A stretch of 64,000 nt of DNA from NCBI GenBank assembly GCA_009777775.1, contig WRLE01000001.1, positions 216,768-280,767 of the forward strand, given 5' to 3'. Source of the stretch: Oscillospiraceae bacterium. GTDB taxonomy: Bacteria; Bacillota; Clostridia; Oscillospirales; Oscillospiraceae. The notes below the pieces were generated by a model. The model was not told the origin of the DNA. It worked only from the letters and a program-made list of their open reading frames with translations, and searched no databases. The stretch's first letter is position 1. Every line of letters starts with the position of its first letter. The translations under genes and the position numbers were made by a program. Positions 52,751 through 62,581 of this stretch are shown in pieces.

Positions 52751-53374
52751 ATGAGTATTGAATCATTTGCGGACATCAACGAAATCCACATGGATGTATT
52801 GAAGGAAATAGCCAATATTGGTTCTGGAAATGCTGCATCTTCCCTATCGCGAATGCTAGATCACCAAGTCAATGTGTCAATCCCATACATTGGAATCAAA
52901 GGATTCAACGAATCGACTGAAGCCTTAGGTGGTCCTGAGGCAGTCATGATAGGCACATTATTATTCCTGGCTGCCGATTTAGAAGGAATGATGATGTTTT
53001 TGCTCCCCGTTGAAACAGCTTGCGATCTTGTTAATATGCTCATGTTCACAGACATAAAGGATTATAAAGAAATTGACGAAGTTGGTTTCTCCGCCATCAA
53101 TGAAATTTCCAACATCATGTCAGCTTCTTTTGTCGGCGCCATTGCAGATATGTCGGAATTAACCATTGATATATCTCCTCCAGAGGCAACCCTCGATATG
53201 CTTGGTTCAATAATGAGCGTACCTTCAATTTATTTTGCAAAAATGAGCGACACCTTGCTCCTCATTCAAACGGAGATGGAAATTGCTGGAAAAACCACCA
53301 AAACAAGCATCCTTCTCCTTCCAGATATGCCCTCCTTAGGAAAGCTTTTGAGTAGCTTGGGTATCGAAATATAA
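52751..53374 (+). CDS. cheC: CheC-type CheY-P phosphatase
   Basis: The start is ATG 52751 behind GGAGG; the frame extends further up without a site. The 207-residue protein carries the two CheC active-site helices, DVLKEIANIGSGNAASSLS and FSAINEISNIMSASFVGAI, each with the Glu-x-x-Asn pair that dephosphorylates CheY-P. No cheD is adjacent. Two chemoreceptors follow after a tRNA, so this is a small chemotaxis cluster. Confidence 0.9.
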   Translation: MSIESFADINEIHMDVLKEIANIGSGNAASSLSRMLDHQVNVSIPYIGIKGFNESTEALGGPEAVMIGTLLFLAADLEGMMMFLLPVETACDLVNMLMFTDIKDYKEIDEVGFSAINEISNIMSASFVGAIADMSELTIDISPPEATLDMLGSIMSVPSIYFAKMSDTLLLIQTEMEIAGKTTKTSILLLPDMPSLGKLLSSLGIEI

Positions 53375-53407
53375 TCTATTGTTATATTGCAAATATCAAA
53401 ATAATAA

Positions 53408-53495
53408 GCCGCCGTGGTGGAATTAGGTAGACACAAGGGACTTAAAATCCCTCGATAGAAATATCGTGCCGGTTCGATTCCGGCTGGCGGCACCA
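53408..53495 (+). tRNA. tRNA-Leu (anticodon UAA)
   Basis: Acceptor GCCGCCG pairs with TGGCGGC, with CCA encoded at 53493-53495. The anticodon arm GGGA-CTTAAAA-TCCC exposes UAA. A long variable arm (CGATAGAAATATCG) marks a class II tRNA. The T-arm GCCGGTTCGATTCCGGC is complete. Length 88 nt. Confidence 0.97.
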
Positions 53496-53518
53496 ACATA
53501 GCATTACATATGCTATAT

Positions 53519-53560
53519 TTAGCAGCTTACCCACAATTAGGGTAGGCTGCTAATATTTTA
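53519..53560 (+). terminator. Terminator after tRNA-Leu
   Basis: TTAGCAGC-T-TACCC pairs with GGGTA-G-GCTGCTAA (53519-53532 and 53540-53553), loop 7 nt, followed by TATTTTAT. Confidence 0.8.
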
Positions 53561-53637
53561 TCCATAATTGTGGTCTATTCTCAAAAAATAAAGGAGATTT
53601 TAAAAGCTTATATTGGATACACCATACTAGCTACTAT

Positions 53638-53664
53638 TAAGAATTGCCATATATATACCGAAAA
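53638..53664 (+). promoter_or_regulatory. Sigma-28-like promoter of the first chemoreceptor gene
   Basis: TAAG (53638-53641), 15 nt, ACCGAAAA (53657-53664), compared with the motility sigma consensus TAAA-N15-GCCGATAA. The same pattern precedes the second receptor. Confidence 0.6.
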
Positions 53665-53711
53665 TACAATAAGTATACTAAATATATAATGCATAAAGGA
53701 GCCCATATTCC

Positions 53712-55790
53712 ATGAGCATAAAAATGAAAATAGTGATACCAATGAGTATAATAATCCTCTGTGCCATGGCAGCTTTGCTGATTTCTAACATTGTTGCCTT
53801 TTCCAACACCCTAGATGATGAAATAATGGACTCGTTAAGTATTGCTTCAGATTCCCTTGATGAGCATGTGGAGGGGCTAAAAAATAACGCTTATGTCGCT
53901 TCAATGTACATAGCATCAGACCCGGCAATCATAAGAGCAATCGAAGTACGTGATCTGGAGGGATTGTTAAACCGAGCCAATCAATTGGATGAAGAAACCG
54001 GAATGGATTTTTGCATATTTGTTGATATTTCTGCAAAAGCAATTTTACGTACCCATGCACCTACGGTTTTTGATGATGATGTTTCTTATATGCAAACGGT
54101 ACGAGGCGCCTTGGCGGGAAACACCAATTCATCCATTGAAGAAGCAGAAATTGTAAAAATCTCAGCCAGCGCAGCATCGCCAATTCGAAATGCTCAAGGC
54201 AGGATAATCGCTGCAGTTGTAACTGGTTACCGCATGGATACAGATGCTTTCGTGGATACCATGAAAAGGACATTTAACGTGGAAGTTACTGTTTTCAAAG
54301 GAGACACCCGCCTCGCTACAACCATTATACAAGAAAATGGTGCAAGAGCCGTGGGAACAAAAGCGGCAGAAAATGTCAGTCAAAGCGTTTTGACAGGAAC
54401 ATCCTATAGTGGCGAAGCAAAAATTCTTGATAAGGATGCCTTCGTAAAATATATACCAATTCGTTCTACAGATGGAAAAATATTGGGAATGCTCTTTGTG
54501 GGACGCTATACGACCCATAAAACTGATGTACTAAACAGGTTTATTATCATAGGGATAGCCATATTTATCGTCACTTTGGCTATTGGGTCCACGTGTATAA
54601 TTGTAATAACCCGTAAAGTCATGGCACCCCTTGTACCTCTCACCGCCTTTATGTCAAAAGCAAGTTCAACAGGTGACCTTAGCCTCAATCAAGCTGACAT
54701 GGAAATCATCAACAAAATGGCCCAGGGGAAAGACGAGATAGCTCAAACTATAAATTCTTCTGCAGCATTCGTTGGGCGTATAACTGAAATCAGCGAATTA
54801 CTAACCACAATAGCCAGCGGGGATCTTAGGGTGGATACCAATCTGCTATCAGAAAAAGACACCATGGGCTTAGCAATAGTAAATATGATGAAAAACCTCA
54901 ACGGTATGTTTGGCGATATTAACTCGTCAGCCAACCAAGTATCTGCAGGTTCAAGGCAAGTTGCAGATGGAGCTCAGTCCCTTGCCCAGGGTGCTACAGA
55001 GCAAGCTGCTTCTATCCAGCAATTGGCTAGTTCCATCTCCGAAATAGCCAATAGCACTAAGGAAAATGCAACAATAGCGGAGCAAACATCGAAGCTTGCA
55101 GATACCATAAAAGCCAATGCTGAAAAAGGAAGCTCCCAAATGGATGAAATGGTGAAAGCTGTGGAAGATATAAATGATGCAAGTCAATCAATTAGCAAAG
55201 TAATAAAAACAATTGATGACATAGCCTTTCAAACAAATATCCTTGCCCTTAATGCTGCGGTGGAAGCTGCTCGCGCTGGTACCCATGGAAAAGGCTTTGC
55301 TGTTGTAGCTGAGGAAGTTCGTAGCTTGGCGGCAAAAAGTGCCGAAGCGGCTAAGGAAACTGGTAGCTTGATAGAAAACTCCATGGACAAAGCATCTTTG
55401 GGAGTTCGCATAGCTGGTGAAACCGCCGAAAGCCTGAGCGAGATAGTGTCTGGCATCAATGAAAGCACGCATCTAATCGAAGAAATAGCAAGATCATCAG
55501 AAGCGCAGTCAATAGGCATTGCTCAAATCAATGTGGGTATCGATCAAGTTGCCCAAGTTGTGCAGCAAAACAGCGCAACGGCGCAAGAGAGCGCAGCAGC
55601 TTCTGAGCAAATGAGTGGTCAATCCGATATGCTCCAAGAACTTATTTCCCAATTTAAACTAAAAAGTAGCAATCCAGTATTGGACAGCTTTAACAAGTCT
55701 GATACAAATTACCAAAACACCAAGGAAACATCGATTGAAAGCGAGTATACTGCGACAAACGTAAGCAGAGGAGATTTCGGGAAGTATTAA
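53712..55790 (+). CDS. Methyl-accepting chemotaxis protein with Cache-type sensor
   Basis: A 692-residue receptor: membrane helix (about 8-30), extracellular Cache-like sensor (about 35-270; the segment with [15 protein letters not shown] and [21 protein letters not shown] is typical of single Cache domains), second helix (about 275-300), HAMP-like linker, and the signalling domain whose hairpin tip carries [20 protein letters not shown]. It should sense an extracellular ligand and control CheA. The signalling half is almost identical to that of the next receptor. Its stop codon overlaps the next sigma-28-like promoter. Confidence 0.93.
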   Translation: MSIKMKIVIPMSIIILCAMAALLISNIVAFSNTLDDEIMDSLSIASDSLDEHVEGLKNNAYVASMYIASDPAIIRAIEVRDLEGLLNRANQLDEETGMDFCIFVDISAKAILRTHAPTVFDDDVSYMQTVRGALAGNTNSSIEEAEIVKISASAASPIRNAQGRIIAAVVTGYRMDTDAFVDTMKRTFNVEVTVFKGDTRLATTIIQENGARAVGTKAAENVSQSVLTGTSYSGEAKILDKDAFVKYIPIRSTDGKILGMLFVGRYTTHKTDVLNRFIIIGIAIFIVTLAIGSTCIIVITRKVMAPLVPLTAFMSKASSTGDLSLNQADMEIINKMAQGKDEIAQTINSSAAFVGRITEISELLTTIASGDLRVDTNLLSEKDTMGLAIVNMMKNLNGMFGDINSSANQVSAGSRQVADGAQSLAQGATEQAASIQQLASSISEIANSTKENATIAEQTSKLADTIKANAEKGSSQMDEMVKAVEDINDASQSISKVIKTIDDIAFQTNILALNAAVEAARAGTHGKGFAVVAEEVRSLAAKSAEAAKETGSLIENSMDKASLGVRIAGETAESLSEIVSGINESTHLIEEIARSSEAQSIGIAQINVGIDQVAQVVQQNSATAQESAAASEQMSGQSDMLQELISQFKLKSSNPVLDSFNKSDTNYQNTKETSIESEYTATNVSRGDFGKY

Positions 55791-55814
55791 GATATTTTCT
55801 AATTATTCCGATAT
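55788..55814 (+). promoter_or_regulatory. Sigma-28-like promoter of the second chemoreceptor gene
   Basis: TAAG (55788-55791), 15 nt, TCCGATAT (55807-55814), 7 of 8 match in the -10. The TAA of the TAAG is the stop codon of the previous gene. Confidence 0.7.
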
Positions 55815-55989
55815 ACCAAATGATAGGATTTAGGTAGGGTACTATTTTGATAAGATATGTGTATGCATTATCTTTATCATCAAGCTATTTGGGTAGCTTT
55901 GAAAAGACCTGCCTTTTTTCTATTTGCTTATTTATGGGTGAAGATACTTTTTCATCCACAATAATGATATATGCTTTGGAGGTCTCCGA

Positions 55990-57780
55990 ATGGAAAATTT
56001 AAGAGTTCGTACTAAATTACTGGTGAGTTTTGCAATTATTTTGTTGTTTTCAACAATCATCGGAACGATAGGCATTACCACTTCCATGATGTTTATTAAT
56101 AAAGTAGATAAATTGCATAAGCTCAACAACGAAAATGAAGGTATTATTAGAGTTACAGAAGCCCATTATGTATGGAGGCATAATTTGCTTGTTGCTGCTG
56201 CAACTGGTACACAATTCACCGGCTCCATAGATCCTGATAGCTGTGCTTTAGGTGACTGGCTTCGCGGTGATGTGGCACGGAATATCGAAGATAGTGTAAT
56301 TTTGCAAATGCTAAACGATGTCGCCGTTCCACACACCTTTATACACAGGGAAGCCGAACGAGTTATTTCATATATTGAAAATAACGATCATGATGCCGCT
56401 TTGGCTTTGGTCACATCTTCCATATTACCAAAAACCCAGGAAGTGATAGATACCCTAAACAGCTCGGAACGAAGATTTGCCGTACTCATAGATGAGCTGG
56501 ATTCTGAAATCGCCAACCTCAGTAGGATGGTTGCTGTGGTAACGTCCATAGCCTTGGCAGCAGCGGTGGTTTTATCAGTATGGCTTGCAATCTATATATC
56601 AGGAATCATCAGCAAGCCTCTTATTGTCTTGTCAGGCTTTATGAAGCAAGCTGGAACCGAAGGAAACATTCGTTTAAGGGAAGAAGATGCAAAATTAATC
56701 GGCGATACAGCAACTATAAAATGTGAAATCGGACAAGCGATTAGCAATGCAGCCCTATTCGTTGGTCATATATCAACAATAGCTGAAAAAATGGAAGCTG
56801 TGGCAAACGGTGATTTGTCTGTTGAAGTTGAAGTCCTGTCAAACGAAGATGTAATGGGTATAACCCTGAAGCAAGTCATTGAAAATTTAAATGGCATGTT
56901 TGCAGAAATTAATCAATCAACCACCCAGGTGACTACTGGTGCCAAGCAAATTGCCGAAGGTGCTCAATCCCTAGCACAAGGGGCAACAGAGCAAGCCGCT
57001 TCGGTGGAGCAACTTGCTAGCTCAATAGCAGACATAGCTCATAGCACAAAGGAAAACGCAGCCATAGCAGAAGAAACAGCAAAACTAGCAGATACGATTA
57101 AAGTCAATGCTGAAAAAGGCTCTAGACAAATGGATGAAATGATGGTTGCTGTGGGCGATATAAACGATGCAAGTCAGTCCATCAGCAAAGTGATTAAGAC
57201 TATAGACGATATTGCATTTCAAACAAATATCTTGGCACTAAATGCTGCCGTTGAGGCAGCAAGGGCAGGAACCCACGGTAAAGGCTTCGCCGTTGTCGCT
57301 GAGGAAGTTCGTAACCTTGCTGCAAAAAGCGCAGAAGCAGCCAAAGAAACGGGCAGTTTAATAGAAAACTCAATGGATAAAGCTACTTTAGGAGTGCGAA
57401 TAGCAGGAGAAACAGCAGAGAGCTTGACGGAAATCGTCACTGGTATTAACGAGAGCAGTAAACTCATTGATGAAATTGCCAGATCCTCAGAAGCCCAATC
57501 CATTGGAATTGCGCAAGTGAACATTGGCATAGACCAAGTAGCCCAAGTGGTATCTCAAAATAGTGCAACGGCAGAAGAAAGTGCTGCTGCATCAGAGCAA
57601 ATGAGCGGTCAATCCGATATGCTCCAAGAGCTCATTTCCCAATTTAAATTGAGGTCTGACCCCAAATTACGTAATCTTCCAGCAGCTGGCAACTCCCCAT
57701 ATAGTTTTAATTCCTCAGCTCTAGATGATGAGTTTACTACAATTGGTTCTGGCAGCAGTGGCGGATTCGGTAAATACTAA
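55990..57780 (+). CDS. Methyl-accepting chemotaxis protein with CZB-like zinc-binding sensor
   Basis: A 596-residue receptor: membrane helix (about 10-30), a helical sensor domain (about 45-165), second helix (about 172-195), HAMP linker and a signalling domain. The sensor has a chemoreceptor zinc-binding (CZB)-like pattern: His59 (EAHYVWRH), Cys85 and Trp90 (CALGDW), His115 and His119 (HTFIH), the usual three-His one-Cys set. CZB domains usually lie at the cytoplasmic C-terminus of receptors, so an extracellular N-terminal one is less common. Tip sequence [20 protein letters not shown] matches the upstream receptor. GGAGG precedes the ATG. Confidence 0.92.
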   Translation: MENLRVRTKLLVSFAIILLFSTIIGTIGITTSMMFINKVDKLHKLNNENEGIIRVTEAHYVWRHNLLVAAATGTQFTGSIDPDSCALGDWLRGDVARNIEDSVILQMLNDVAVPHTFIHREAERVISYIENNDHDAALALVTSSILPKTQEVIDTLNSSERRFAVLIDELDSEIANLSRMVAVVTSIALAAAVVLSVWLAIYISGIISKPLIVLSGFMKQAGTEGNIRLREEDAKLIGDTATIKCEIGQAISNAALFVGHISTIAEKMEAVANGDLSVEVEVLSNEDVMGITLKQVIENLNGMFAEINQSTTQVTTGAKQIAEGAQSLAQGATEQAASVEQLASSIADIAHSTKENAAIAEETAKLADTIKVNAEKGSRQMDEMMVAVGDINDASQSISKVIKTIDDIAFQTNILALNAAVEAARAGTHGKGFAVVAEEVRNLAAKSAEAAKETGSLIENSMDKATLGVRIAGETAESLTEIVTGINESSKLIDEIARSSEAQSIGIAQVNIGIDQVAQVVSQNSATAEESAAASEQMSGQSDMLQELISQFKLRSDPKLRNLPAAGNSPYSFNSSALDDEFTTIGSGSSGGFGKY

Positions 57781-57836
57781 AATTCTACATGCTAAGAAAA
57801 CACCCTCTCGAATCGTACGGCTCGCTAACATAATGC

Positions 57837-57870
57837 AAAACCCAGCAGTTTTGGCTGCTGGGTTTTGTAT
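57837..57870. terminator. Bidirectional terminator between receptor and upp
   Basis: AAAACCCAGCAG (57837-57848) pairs perfectly with CTGCTGGGTTTT (57855-57866) around 6 nt; T-runs lie on both strands, so it can serve the plus-strand receptor and the minus-strand upp operon. Confidence 0.9.
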
Positions 57871-57905
57871 TTTAAAGGTCTCCCCTATTATAATAATGAA
57901 ACCAT

Positions 57906-58532
57906 TTACTTTGTTCCAAATATTCTATCTCCAGCATCTCCCAAGCCAGGAACAATGTAGCCATGTTCATTGAGTATGCTGTCGATGGCGCATGTATAGA
58001 CTTCCACATCAGGGTGTTCTTGTTGCATTTTTTCCACTCCAGGAGGTGCTGAAAGGATGGTGAGTAGCTTAATGGAGCGAGCTCCTGCTTCTTTCAAGTA
58101 TTGGCAGGCTGCTGCAGCTGTACCTCCCGTTGCCAGCATGGGATCGAGGACGAAACAGTCACGTTCCATGATGTCAGGAGGTAATTTGCAATAATACTCA
58201 ACTGGTTCCAGGGTATCAGGATCACGATATATTCCGATATGGGCAACTTTTGCAGAAGGTATCAAATTTAGAAGTCCATCCACCATTCCCAATCCTGCGC
58301 GCAAAATCGGCACCAAAGCAAGCTTTTTCCCAGAAACAGTCTTGCTTGTCGCTGCTGCTATGGGAGTAATAATTTCAATGTCTTCCAAAGGTAGACTTCG
58401 TGTTGCTTCATAGCACATAAGCATTGCTATTTCACCAACCACTTCTCGAAATACTTTCACACCTGTATCTTTGTCACGTAAAATTGTGAGTTTATGCTGT
58501 ATAAGAGGGTGGGTTAAAACATTAATAGGCAT
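57906..58532 (-). CDS. upp: Uracil phosphoribosyltransferase
   Basis: A 208-residue UPRTase with [17 protein letters not shown] at the start, [13 protein letters not shown], the PRPP loop [10 protein letters not shown] and the C-terminal uracil-binding [13 protein letters not shown]. It salvages uracil to UMP. It lies 45 nt behind the ctpA-like gene on the same strand with no terminator between, so it is probably the last gene of the ftsEX operon. Confidence 0.97.
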   Translation of the reverse strand: MPINVLTHPLIQHKLTILRDKDTGVKVFREVVGEIAMLMCYEATRSLPLEDIEIITPIAAATSKTVSGKKLALVPILRAGLGMVDGLLNLIPSAKVAHIGIYRDPDTLEPVEYYCKLPPDIMERDCFVLDPMLATGGTAAAACQYLKEAGARSIKLLTILSAPPGVEKMQQEHPDVEVYTCAIDSILNEHGYIVPGLGDAGDRIFGTK

Positions 58533-58577
58533 ACTTATTTCTCCTTATTTTGTTAATATTTTCAATGCAACATCGAA

Positions 58578-59768
58578 TTAATCACGTAATACGGATATTG
58601 CTAATAAAATTTGCGGGTCATCTTCCAGTTGCAGATTTCCAGAAATATATTGGCTATACTCCTCGCTGGAGTGGGATAATTCATAATCCGGTGTCAATCC
58701 TCCCACATCGTAAAGGGCTACACGATTCTTTGTAAAATATTGACCGGTTGATATGTGCAAAGCACCGCCATTGGGCAATAGTATTGTGGTTTGGGAGCGA
58801 CTTTTTCCAGTTGTTTGCTCACCGACGATTTTTGCATATTCGTATTCTCGCAGGAGCGCAGCAAAGTATTCAGCAGCACTATATGAGTACCTATTAACTA
58901 TCACAACAGCGGGATAATTATGCATCCTAGCATCGGATCTGGTTATTGTCTCTCTTCCAGTTTTATTCACTGAAATAAATATTTCACCAGCTGGGAGCAA
59001 AAAATCAAGGATTTCAGTCATTTCGTGAACCATTCCACCGCCATTGTCACGAACATCGTATATAAAAGAAACGGCACCCATTTCCAGCAACTCTTCAATT
59101 GCAGATACAAAGCTTTTCCCAGAATTTCCTTCAAAATTTGATATGGACACATAGCCAATATCACTTCCTATTAGTTCAAAGGAAACAGGATTCGAAAAAA
59201 CTATATCATAGGCAACAGTTATCTCTTCCAAGTTGCCGTCAGCTCTTATAACATCAAGAAGAGCGGTATCTCCAATAGGGCGAGAAAGCAAAACACGCAT
59301 TTCAGATATTGTGAACCCACGTATATCATTTCCATCTATAGATATAATAACATCGCCTTGGCTAAGACCGGCAATTTCAGCAGGAGAATCTTTGTATGTG
59401 TATAAAACCTCCATGCCCCCTGTTGATTCGTGGATCGCTACACCAACACCAATACCAGTGAATTGATTACTGGAACTCATCAGATATTCTGCATATTCGT
59501 TCGCTGTCATATAAAATGACCATCTATCACCCAGAGAGGAGACAATGGCTCTCATGGCGGCATCAGTAACTCCTTCGATGTCAAAATCGCCAATATATAC
59601 ATCATCGATTAATTGAATCAAGGCAACATAATCCTGAGCATATGCTTCTATATCATAAGCTCTGGGAGTACTTCGATTATGAAAATTTCTACTGAGTATC
59701 AAGGTCAACGCTGATGCCAACAGCATCAGCGCAAGTGTATCTATAAAGCGAAATGTTTTATGTTTCAT
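58578..59768 (-). CDS. CtpA-type S41 carboxy-terminal processing protease
   Basis: A 396-residue exported protease: signal anchor (about 10-26), N-terminal helical part with YIGDFDIEGVTDAAMRAIV, a PDZ domain (about 95-180; GIGVGVAIHES and GLSQGDVIISIDG), and the S41 catalytic core with DVRDNGGG, the Ser in NRYSYSAAEYFA and the Lys in GEQTTGKSRSQ. The loop NRYSYSAAE has an atypical Tyr between the two serines (SASAS in most members). It follows the M23 hydrolase gene by 16 nt, a linkage common in Clostridia. Confidence 0.93.
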   Translation of the reverse strand: MKHKTFRFIDTLALMLLASALTLILSRNFHNRSTPRAYDIEAYAQDYVALIQLIDDVYIGDFDIEGVTDAAMRAIVSSLGDRWSFYMTANEYAEYLMSSSNQFTGIGVGVAIHESTGGMEVLYTYKDSPAEIAGLSQGDVIISIDGNDIRGFTISEMRVLLSRPIGDTALLDVIRADGNLEEITVAYDIVFSNPVSFELIGSDIGYVSISNFEGNSGKSFVSAIEELLEMGAVSFIYDVRDNGGGMVHEMTEILDFLLPAGEIFISVNKTGRETITRSDARMHNYPAVVIVNRYSYSAAEYFAALLREYEYAKIVGEQTTGKSRSQTTILLPNGGALHISTGQYFTKNRVALYDVGGLTPDYELSHSSEEYSQYISGNLQLEDDPQILLAISVLRD

Positions 59769-59784
59769 ATATCATTGTGCCTTA

Positions 59785-60978
59785 CTATAGATATCTTTCT
59801 GGATCGACTTTTACTCCATCAACGGAAACTTCAAAATGCAAATGAGGTCCTGTGGAAACTCCAGTTGATCCGATATATCCTAAAACCTCACCCTTGCGGA
59901 TTGTATCACCCACGCTAACAGCACGAGAACTCAAATGCGCATATAGGGTTGTCATATTTCCATGGCTTATTACCACATAATGCCCATAACTGGAATTGTA
60001 TTCAGAAATAATAACGGTTCCAGTATCCGCAGCTATGACATTTTTACCATAATCTGCAGCAATGTCTATACCTAAATGGGTTCTATATACTTTATATACA
60101 GGATGGAGTCTGGTACCGAATTGGCTGGTAATGTTACTGCTTGAAGGTACAGGCCACATCAGCTCACCAGTCCCCCTGACTCGGGCTGCATTTTGTGCCG
60201 CTTCCTGGGCTCGAAGTTCCTCTATCTTTTTATTAATTTCGTTTTGGATTCTTTCTGCTTCTGCAGATTCGGCAGCATAGAGAGCACTTTCAGTTTCTAG
60301 GTTGTCTTCTATTTGCTGTATTAGCTGATTAGCTTGTTCCACCTGGTCGGCAAGCTCCAAAAGTTTCTTTTCCATGAGAACTTTTTCGTTTTCCATTTCG
60401 ATTTTGGCAATTTCCAAATCTTCTTTAGCTTTTATGGTTCTTTCTCGAGCAGCGATTAAATCGAAATATGTTTTTTCATCGGCTTGCATAATATCGCTGA
60501 CAAAATCGATGCGAGCCAATAAATCGGCAAAACTTGTGGAGTCGAATATGATTTCCAAATATGTTATGACACCGTTTTCTTCCATGTCGCGAACACGATT
60601 TTTATATATATTGAATTGCTCCTCTTCCATGTTGATTGCATCTAGAACTTCTAATTCCTTTTCTGCTATAAGCAAAACATAATTTTCGATGATATTTTCC
60701 ATGTTTTCGATTTCTAGACCAGTAATATAAATTCTATCATCTAGGACATTCTTTTTTGCAACCTCGGTCATTCGTTCAAATTCTATGGTGTTGATTCTGG
60801 AAAGAATTTCAAGCTTTCTTCTTTCGTATTCTCTCATTTCTTCCCTGAGCCTGTCGATTTCACTCTGGGTAACATAGGCCCCAGCTGTTAATGCATCGAT
60901 GGCGACAATAATCAAAGACAATGCCATTATAAGCACTAAAAGAAGAGCTATGAATCTGGTTGTGCGTTTGTTTTTCAT
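59785..60978 (-). CDS. EnvC-like murein hydrolase (coiled coil plus M23 peptidase)
   Basis: A 397-residue exported protein: membrane anchor (about 8-30), a long coiled coil (about 38-265) and a C-terminal M23 (LytM) domain. Zinc ligands are present: HLGIDIA (His, Asp), YAHLSS and the HLHFE pair near the end, so unlike E. coli EnvC the peptidase should be active. The partner is FtsEX, encoded directly upstream, which is known to control such hydrolases through its coiled coil (PcsB, CwlO, EnvC systems). Confidence 0.92.
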   Translation of the reverse strand: MKNKRTTRFIALLLVLIMALSLIIVAIDALTAGAYVTQSEIDRLREEMREYERRKLEILSRINTIEFERMTEVAKKNVLDDRIYITGLEIENMENIIENYVLLIAEKELEVLDAINMEEEQFNIYKNRVRDMEENGVITYLEIIFDSTSFADLLARIDFVSDIMQADEKTYFDLIAARERTIKAKEDLEIAKIEMENEKVLMEKKLLELADQVEQANQLIQQIEDNLETESALYAAESAEAERIQNEINKKIEELRAQEAAQNAARVRGTGELMWPVPSSSNITSQFGTRLHPVYKVYRTHLGIDIAADYGKNVIAADTGTVIISEYNSSYGHYVVISHGNMTTLYAHLSSRAVSVGDTIRKGEVLGYIGSTGVSTGPHLHFEVSVDGVKVDPERYL

Positions 60979-61014
60979 TATTTGCTATAACTCCCATGAA
61001 CTGAAATATCAAAA

Positions 61015-61920
61015 TTAGACATTTAAATATCTATTGAGAACCATTCCGCTACCACCGACTCCAACACCGAAACCAATGGAAACGAACATCATAAACATAC
61101 GAAAAGAAACGCTGGTAAAGGGTAAAACGCTGATGAAGCCGATGCCAATATCCATTATGCTATTTGATACCAAGCCATACAAACCCCATATGGAGGCAAA
61201 GGCAGCAATTGAGCCGATTGTACCCAATAAGAAACCTTCCAGTATAAAGGGCCATCGGATAAAACCGTTGGTTGCACCCACCATCTTCATGATTGCGATT
61301 TCTTCCCTTCGTTCATAGGTGGAAAGTTTAATAGTATTAGACATAATGAAGACGGAAATAGCTAATAATATAGAAACCATACCAATGGACACTCTGCTGA
61401 CAATGTTTCTAACTGTTACCAAACCTTTTGCTATGGTGAGGTTGGCATTTACTTTAACGATTCCATGTACTTCGCTAACATCAATTTGGGTTTGAGCTAA
61501 AAGTGCAACATCATTCACATGAATCTCGAATCTATGTCTAAACCAATCTGGTTTAACATCCTCGTAACGGCTATTGTCCTCATATCTACCAAGAAAAGAC
61601 TCCATTGCTTGATTTACAGATATAAAATTGACGCTGGAAACATTGGGCAATACTCGAAGAGATTGTCTTAAGTCTCTGGCATCTTGTTCAGAGTAACTTT
61701 CGTCCACATAAGCAAGGAGCACATTTTCATTTTCAAGTTTTCCCACTAAAGCGTTTATATTCAATGCCAATAGAGAAAAACCACCCATAATAACAAGAAA
61801 AGCGACAATGATGCAAACGGATGCGAAAGACATCAGACTATGGGTAAAAATACTGATAAATCCCTCTTTAATATAGTAGCCGAGTCGATTACTGTTCAAC
61901 TTCATAGTTGTAATACCCAT
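61015..61920 (-). CDS. ftsX: Cell-division ABC permease FtsX
   Basis: A 301-residue permease with a four-helix layout: helix about 22-50, an extracellular lobe (60-170), helices about 183-210, 232-258 and 270-295. KEGFISIFTHSLMSFASV opens the N-terminal helix, and the motif YERREEIAIMKMVGATNGFIRWPF is the cytoplasmic loop that contacts FtsE. It couples ATP hydrolysis to activation of the extracellular M23 hydrolase. It overlaps ftsE by 32 nt if the ATG at 61920 is used; an ATG at 61905 is possible. Confidence 0.95.
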   Translation of the reverse strand: MGITTMKLNSNRLGYYIKEGFISIFTHSLMSFASVCIIVAFLVIMGGFSLLALNINALVGKLENENVLLAYVDESYSEQDARDLRQSLRVLPNVSSVNFISVNQAMESFLGRYEDNSRYEDVKPDWFRHRFEIHVNDVALLAQTQIDVSEVHGIVKVNANLTIAKGLVTVRNIVSRVSIGMVSILLAISVFIMSNTIKLSTYERREEIAIMKMVGATNGFIRWPFILEGFLLGTIGSIAAFASIWGLYGLVSNSIMDIGIGFISVLPFTSVSFRMFMMFVSIGFGVGVGGSGMVLNRYLNV

Positions 61921-62581
61921 CTATTCCATCGCTGATTATTCTACCGCCATCGATTGCGATGACACGTTGGGAAAATCTGTCAACGAGAGGTTTTTCATGG
62001 GTAACCACCAAAACAGTGGTTCCCAATTCATTGATTTTTTGAAGAAGCGTCAATATTTCCAAGCTTCGGGCGGGGTCTAGGTTGCCCGTTGGCTCGTCGG
62101 CGACAATCAATGCTGGATTGTTTATTAATGCTCTAGCCACGACGACCCTTTGCTGCTCTCCACCAGATAGCTCAGCGGGTTTCACTTTTGCCTTTTTTTC
62201 CAATCCAACCAATTCCAAAACATAGGGGACGCGATCTTTAATTTCTTTACTGGATGCACCGACAACGTGCATGGCAAAGGCAATATTGTCATAGACTGTT
62301 TTGTTGTCAATAAGGCGAAAATCCTGGAAAATAACTCCCACAGTACGCCTGAGAAAAGGCATTTGCTTCATCTTTATCAGATTCATGTCATGACCATTTA
62401 CAATTACCTGACCATCGGTTGCTGCGATTTCCCCGGTTACCAGTTTAATAACAGTAGATTTTCCAGAACCAGAGGGTCCCACTAGAAAGGCAAATTCACC
62501 AGAATTCAAAGAAAAAGTAACACCTTTAAGTGCTCTTGTACCATTTGCATAAACTTTGAAAACGTCTATCATTTGTATCAT
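61889..62581 (-). CDS. ftsE: Cell-division ABC ATPase FtsE
   Basis: A 230-residue ATPase with Walker A GPSGSGKST, Q-loop region VGVIFQDFRLI, signature LSGGEQQRVVVARAL and Walker B ALIVADEPTGNLD. The order and short length are typical of FtsE, and it pairs with the ftsX gene that follows. Its start shares a base with the stop codon of the PucR-like gene. Confidence 0.96.
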   Translation of the reverse strand: MIQMIDVFKVYANGTRALKGVTFSLNSGEFAFLVGPSGSGKSTVIKLVTGEIAATDGQVIVNGHDMNLIKMKQMPFLRRTVGVIFQDFRLIDNKTVYDNIAFAMHVVGASSKEIKDRVPYVLELVGLEKKAKVKPAELSGGEQQRVVVARALINNPALIVADEPTGNLDPARSLEILTLLQKINELGTTVLVVTHEKPLVDRFSQRVIAIDGGRIISDGIDGYYNYEVEQ

